Positions 60,555 through 64,000 of a stretch of DNA of 64,000 nt are shown one piece after another. The position numbers and the translations under genes are program-made. The number at the start of each line of letters is the position of its first letter. Positions within the stretch are counted from its first letter, which is position 1. Source of the DNA: Candidatus Avedoeria danica (GTDB lineage: Bacteria > Chloroflexota > Anaerolineae > Epilineales > Epilineaceae); assembly GCA_016703025.1 (NCBI GenBank), contig JADJCV010000004.1:1987501-2051500 (forward strand), read 5' to 3'. The notes under the pieces were generated by a model. It did no database searches, was not told the DNA's origin, and saw only the letters and a program-made list of their open reading frames with translations.

Positions 60555-61688
60555 ATGCGCGTCGCCATGCTCTCCAAGGCCCTCGTCGTCGGCGCCTACC
60601 AGCGCAAGTGCGCCCTCATCGCCGCCCACGACGACATCGACCTGATCGCCCTCGTGCCGCCGTTGTGGCGCGATGACGGGGTGGAACGGCGGCTCGAAGC
60701 GGTTGAGCCTGACGGCTACCGGCTCGAGGTTCTCCCGATCCGCCGACCGGGCGACTTCCACCTCCATCACTACCCCGACCTCGCGGCCCGACTCCGCCGC
60801 CTCCGCCCCGACCTCGTCTACCTCGACGAGGAACCCTACAACCTGGCGACGTTCCTCGGCGTGCGCGCCGCGTCCCGCGTCGGGGCCAAGTCGATGTTCT
60901 TCACGTGGCAGAACCTGAACCGGCGGTACCCGCTGCCGTTCCGCGCCTTCGAGCGCTACGCCTACCGCACCGCCGCCGCCGCCATCGCCGGGTCCGCGAC
61001 CGCCGCGTCCGTCCTGCGCGCCAAGGGCTTCGGGTCCGACGTCGGCAAGCCGATCTGGACGATCCCGCAGTTCGGCGTCGATGCGGAGGCGTACTGCCCC
61101 CCCGCTCCCCCCCACCCGCTGCGCGACGTCGTCGCCGGCCACCTCCACATCGGCTACGCCGGCCGCCTCGTGCCCGCCAAAGGCGTCGCGGACGTGCTCG
61201 ACGCGATGAAGGCGCTGCCCGAAGCCGTGACCCTCGAGATCGTCGGCGCCGGCCCCGACTTGGCGCGGCTCACGCGCCAAGTCGATGCGCTCGCCCTCGC
61301 CCACCGCGTCACCTTCACACCGTGGCTCGCCAGTGCCGCCATGCCCGCGTTCTACCGGCGCATCGACGCCCTCGTCCTTCCGAGCCGATCGACGCCCCGC
61401 TGGGTCGAACAGTTCGGCCGCGTCCTGACCGAGGCCATGGCGTGCGGCGCCGTCGTCGTCGGTTCGGACTCGGGCGAGATCCCGCACGTGATCGGCGACG
61501 CGGGCGTCGTGTTCCCGGAGGGCGATGTCACCGCGTTGTCCGCGGCGCTCCGACGCCTTGCCGACGACGTCGACGAACGCAGCACCCTCGCGGCCGCCGG
61601 CCGACAACGCGTCGTCGACCGGTTCACGATGCAGGCCGTCGCCGACGCGACGGTGGCGGCGTGGCGGGCGGTCATGGCGGGGGCGTGA
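60555..61688 (+). CDS. GT4-family glycosyltransferase
   Basis: 377 residues. The N-domain contains MRVAMLSKALVVGAYQRKC and the C-domain HIGYAGRLVPAKGVADVLDA; the donor site FGRVLTEAMACGAVVVGSDS, with GEIPHVIGDAGVVFP, is complete. ATG 60555 comes seven bases after TACCAT (60543-60548), so it may be expressed from a leaderless promoter of its own as well as from the upstream operon. The last 17 bases overlap the end of the convergent lipoprotein gene. Role as for the preceding transferase. Confidence 0.88.
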   Translation: MRVAMLSKALVVGAYQRKCALIAAHDDIDLIALVPPLWRDDGVERRLEAVEPDGYRLEVLPIRRPGDFHLHHYPDLAARLRRLRPDLVYLDEEPYNLATFLGVRAASRVGAKSMFFTWQNLNRRYPLPFRAFERYAYRTAAAAIAGSATAASVLRAKGFGSDVGKPIWTIPQFGVDAEAYCPPAPPHPLRDVVAGHLHIGYAGRLVPAKGVADVLDAMKALPEAVTLEIVGAGPDLARLTRQVDALALAHRVTFTPWLASAAMPAFYRRIDALVLPSRSTPRWVEQFGRVLTEAMACGAVVVGSDSGEIPHVIGDAGVVFPEGDVTALSAALRRLADDVDERSTLAAAGRQRVVDRFTMQAVADATVAAWRAVMAGA

Positions 61689-62421
61689 GGCCGTACGAGC
61701 GATCGGGCGTCCGCGACAACTCGACCCAGTCCGACCCATCCGACGCCGACGCGAACCGCGCGCCGTCACAGGCCAACGGGTGAGCATCACGCTCCGCCCG
61801 CCCGATGATCAGCGCCGCACGGGCCCCAACGCCGCGCGCCGCGAGCGCGGTGAACGCCGCATCCCCCATTGCCTCGAACGCCGAGACCAAGCGCCGCCCG
61901 TGCGGCACGGATGCGCCTTCGACCTCGACCGCCAGATCGGACATCGTCTCGTCGCTGGCGTGGAAGCCCAGCGCCTGCCCAGCCCGTACGACGACCCCCT
62001 CGTCCACACCGACTTCCCGTCGCACGTGGAACACGACGACGGTGTAGCGCGGGTCCACGGCCGACCGAATGCGAATCTGATCACCCGCCCACTCTTCCGT
62101 CACGCCCACGACGAGCCCGTCCAACGGCGACACGACCTGGACCGTCGTCCACGGCGGCCGGTGCGGCCGGCCCGGCTCGCCGCCGGTGAACTGGAAGTAG
62201 TGCTTCATGCTCCGGCAGCGCTCGATGCCGTCGCTGTAGTCGTGGCCGACGCCGGACCGGAAGCGGCTGATCCGGGCGACGCGGTCGAGCGGCACGTGGA
62301 GCTGGGCGACGATGACGTCGTGCCGGGTCGCCACGTCCCGCCGCCCACAGCCCAGGGCGACGATCGCCCCCGCCGCGAGGACGGCAACCCGCATGAACCG
62401 CTTGGCACAAGCGCCGTGCAT
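61672..62421 (-). CDS. lipoprotein with a degenerate M23-like domain
   Basis: 249 residues from ATG 62421 with GAGAGGG upstream. The signal peptide ends in IVALGC, so Cys25 is the likely lipid-attachment site. Residues ~90-170 read like the beta-barrel core of LytM/M23 proteins (VVSPLDGLVVGVTEEWAG, VVVRAGQALGFHASD), but the HxH and HxxxD zinc ligands are absent; SDLAVEVEG stands where HLHFEV would be. Catalysis is therefore unlikely, and binding or activator roles are possible. This assignment is an inference. It is convergent with, and overlaps, the glycosyltransferase gene. Confidence 0.7.
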   Translation of the reverse strand: MHGACAKRFMRVAVLAAGAIVALGCGRRDVATRHDVIVAQLHVPLDRVARISRFRSGVGHDYSDGIERCRSMKHYFQFTGGEPGRPHRPPWTTVQVVSPLDGLVVGVTEEWAGDQIRIRSAVDPRYTVVVFHVRREVGVDEGVVVRAGQALGFHASDETMSDLAVEVEGASVPHGRRLVSAFEAMGDAAFTALAARGVGARAALIIGRAERDAHPLACDGARFASASDGSDWVELSRTPDRSYGLTPPP

Positions 62422-62486
62422 CGGTACCCTCTCTCCCAGCGTGCCGTCCGCGCAACGAGCGCCCCCGCCCCGGATGAGATTACCAG

Positions 62487-64000
62487 ATGTCCGACCCCTT
62501 CACCTTCGGCGGCCCGATCGTCTGGCGTCCGACACCCGCGCACATCGCCCGCGCGAACCTGACGGCCTTCATGGCCGCCAACGGCATCGTCGTCGACGGC
62601 GCCGACAGCGGGGACCGTGTGAGCGACGCCTTCGACGCCCTCATGCGGCGCAGCACGGACGACGTCGCCTGGTTCACGGACGCCGTCCTCCGCTGGCTCG
62701 ACATCCGCTTCGCCACGCCGTACACCGACGTCGTCGACCTCGCCCGTGGCATCCAATGGCCGGACTGGTGCGTCGGCGGCCGGATGAACGTCGTCCACAA
62801 CTGCTTGGACAAGCACGCCGGCACGGCCACCGATGCGCAGCCCGCGCTGATCTTCGAGGGCGAAGAGGGCGCCGAGCGCACCCTCACCTACGCCGAGCTG
62901 CGCGCCGAGGTGAACCGCGCCGCCAACGCCCTCACCGCGCTCGGCCTCGGCAAGGGCGACGCCGTCGGGATCTTCATGCCGATGGTCCCGGAGATCGTCG
63001 TCGCGTTGCTCGCGATCGCGAAGATCGGCGCGATCGCGCTGCCCCTGTTCAGCGGCTACGGCGCCGAAGCGATCATCGGCCGGCTCGTCGACGCCGACGC
63101 CAAGGCGATCCTCACCGCCGACGGCGCCTTCCGCCGCGGCAAGCCCAGCCCGATGAAGCCCGTCGCCGACGATGCCGCCGCCTCGATCCCGACGCTCCGG
63201 CACATGATCGTCCTCCGCCGCACCGGCCAGGAAGTGGCGATGACACCCGGCCGCGACCACTGGTGGCACGACCTCGTCGCGTCCCAATCCGACGACGCGC
63301 CGACGGCCGATACCGCCGCCGAAGACCCGCTCATGCTCATCTACACCTCCGGCACCACCGGCAAGCCCAAGGGCGCGCTGCACACGCACTGCGGCTTCCC
63401 GGTGAAGGCCGCCCAGGACATGGCCTTCGGCACGGACGTCCACGCCGGCGACCGGATCTTCTGGATGACGGACATGGGCTGGATGATGGGCCCGTGGCTC
63501 GTCTTCGGCTCGTTGTTGCTCGGTGCGACGTGCGTCCTGTACGACGGCGCGCCGGACTTCCCCGGCCCGGACCGCATCTGGTCGCTCGTCGCCCGCCACA
63601 CCGTCGATGTCGTCGGCCTCTCGCCCACATGGGTCCGCGGCCTCGTCCCGCACGGCGACGCGCCGCACGCCGCGCACGACCTCAGCCGCGTCCGCGCCTT
63701 CGCCTCGACCGGCGAGCCCTGGAACCCCGACCCCTGGCACTGGCTCTTCGAGCGCGTCGGCCAAGGGCGGGTGCCGATCATCAACTACTCCGGCGGGACC
63801 GAGATCTCCGGCGGGATCGTCATGGGGAACCCGATCCTGCCCCTCAAAGCGTGCGCCTTCAGCGGCCCGTGCCCCGGCATCGCCGCCGACGTCGTCGACG
63901 AGGCCGGCCGCTCGGTCCGCAACGCCGTCGGCGAGCTCGTCATCCGCGCGCCGTGGATCGGCATGACCCGCGGCTTCTGGAAGGACCCCGACCGCTACAT
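62487..64000 (+). CDS. AMP-forming acyl/acetyl-CoA synthetase, 3' end missing
   Basis: At least 504 residues before the window edge. The N-terminal ACS-type cap (WPDWCVGGRMNVVHNCLDKH) precedes the adenylation domain. Motif A3 is LMLIYTSGTTGKPKG, motif A5 is INYSGGTEISGG, and GELVIRAPWIGMTRGFWKDPD lies just before the cut; the C-terminal Lys domain is beyond position 64000. It activates acetate or another small acid to its CoA thioester via an acyl-adenylate. The substrate is not certain, since the cap is acetate-like but the motifs do not settle chain length. ATG 62487 has GATGAGA upstream. Confidence 0.9.
   Translation, partial: MSDPFTFGGPIVWRPTPAHIARANLTAFMAANGIVVDGADSGDRVSDAFDALMRRSTDDVAWFTDAVLRWLDIRFATPYTDVVDLARGIQWPDWCVGGRMNVVHNCLDKHAGTATDAQPALIFEGEEGAERTLTYAELRAEVNRAANALTALGLGKGDAVGIFMPMVPEIVVALLAIAKIGAIALPLFSGYGAEAIIGRLVDADAKAILTADGAFRRGKPSPMKPVADDAAASIPTLRHMIVLRRTGQEVAMTPGRDHWWHDLVASQSDDAPTADTAAEDPLMLIYTSGTTGKPKGALHTHCGFPVKAAQDMAFGTDVHAGDRIFWMTDMGWMMGPWLVFGSLLLGATCVLYDGAPDFPGPDRIWSLVARHTVDVVGLSPTWVRGLVPHGDAPHAAHDLSRVRAFASTGEPWNPDPWHWLFERVGQGRVPIINYSGGTEISGGIVMGNPILPLKACAFSGPCPGIAADVVDEAGRSVRNAVGELVIRAPWIGMTRGFWKDPDRY

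Noticed and set aside
1..64000. tRNA, rRNA, prophage, integrase or insertion sequence genes
   Set aside because: I saw no cloverleaf ending in CCA-like acceptor stems in the gaps, no rRNA-like stretch and no transposase or integrase motif. Small RNAs could still be missed by eye.

Overview
The window is a very GC-rich bacterial chromosome fragment with about 43 recognisable protein genes, no rRNA or tRNA gene that I could find, no CRISPR array and no transposase. I infer Chloroflexota (Anaerolineae-like). The reasons are six exported proteins with a Pro/Thr-rich linker and/or a short 'YLPL/FLPL'-type motif (familiar to me from that phylum), AfsR/SARP-like ATPase regulators, a Ycf45/SpoIIIAA-like R3H ATPase next to tmk, and promoters with TATAAT-like boxes so close to the start codon that some mRNAs look leaderless. 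This is inference from recall, not a database result.

Layout. 0-2.6 kb: an M23 endopeptidase and a lipoprotein. 6.1-2.7 kb (minus): GNAT-like protein, R3H/AAA ATPase and tmk with 4-bp overlaps. 17.6-6.2 kb (minus): a long run of three giant secreted NHL-propeller/VWA proteins, an orphan OppA-type lipoprotein and a DUF1232 protein. 20.1-17.8 kb (minus): a TolB-like PD40 protein and a cyclase-family hydrolase. 20.4-26.2 kb (plus): surface polysaccharide genes (O-antigen ligase fused to TPRs, WecA-type phosphotransferase, UDP-sugar dehydrogenase). 26.4-28.5 kb: repeat membrane protein, cyclophilin lipoprotein, Na+/Ca2+ exchanger. 31-28.6 kb (minus): ABC-2 exporter. 31.9-31.2 kb (minus): VapBC-type toxin-antitoxin pair. 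Then valS, a KefB-like antiporter, two unknown secreted proteins, two consecutive SARP/AfsR-like regulators, a PqqB-like metallo-hydrolase, an FG-GAP protein and a dienelactone hydrolase. 48.4-51.2 kb: a lower-GC island merging into a mosaic VWA gene. 51.7-57.3 kb: beta-helix protein, catalytically degenerate signal peptidase I homologue, MgtE and a CorA-like remnant with overlapping reading frames. 57.4-61.7 kb: small unknown protein, glycerate kinase, two GT4 glycosyltransferases. 61.7-64 kb: a lipoprotein (minus) and an acyl/acetyl-CoA synthetase running off the right edge.

Themes. Much of the window serves the cell surface: polysaccharide synthesis, murein hydrolysis and large exported adhesin- or sensor-like proteins. 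The most unusual feature is the family of VWA proteins in the minus-strand run. In each, the VWA domain appears to be nested between the two halves of a DUF11-like beta-sandwich, behind a six-bladed-type NHL propeller. A second theme is a 69-70 bp dispersed repeat (three copies) whose CCGTTG end grows into short tandem arrays and, in one copy, supplies the stop codon of tmk. A third is the signal peptidase homologue that has lost both the catalytic Ser and Lys.
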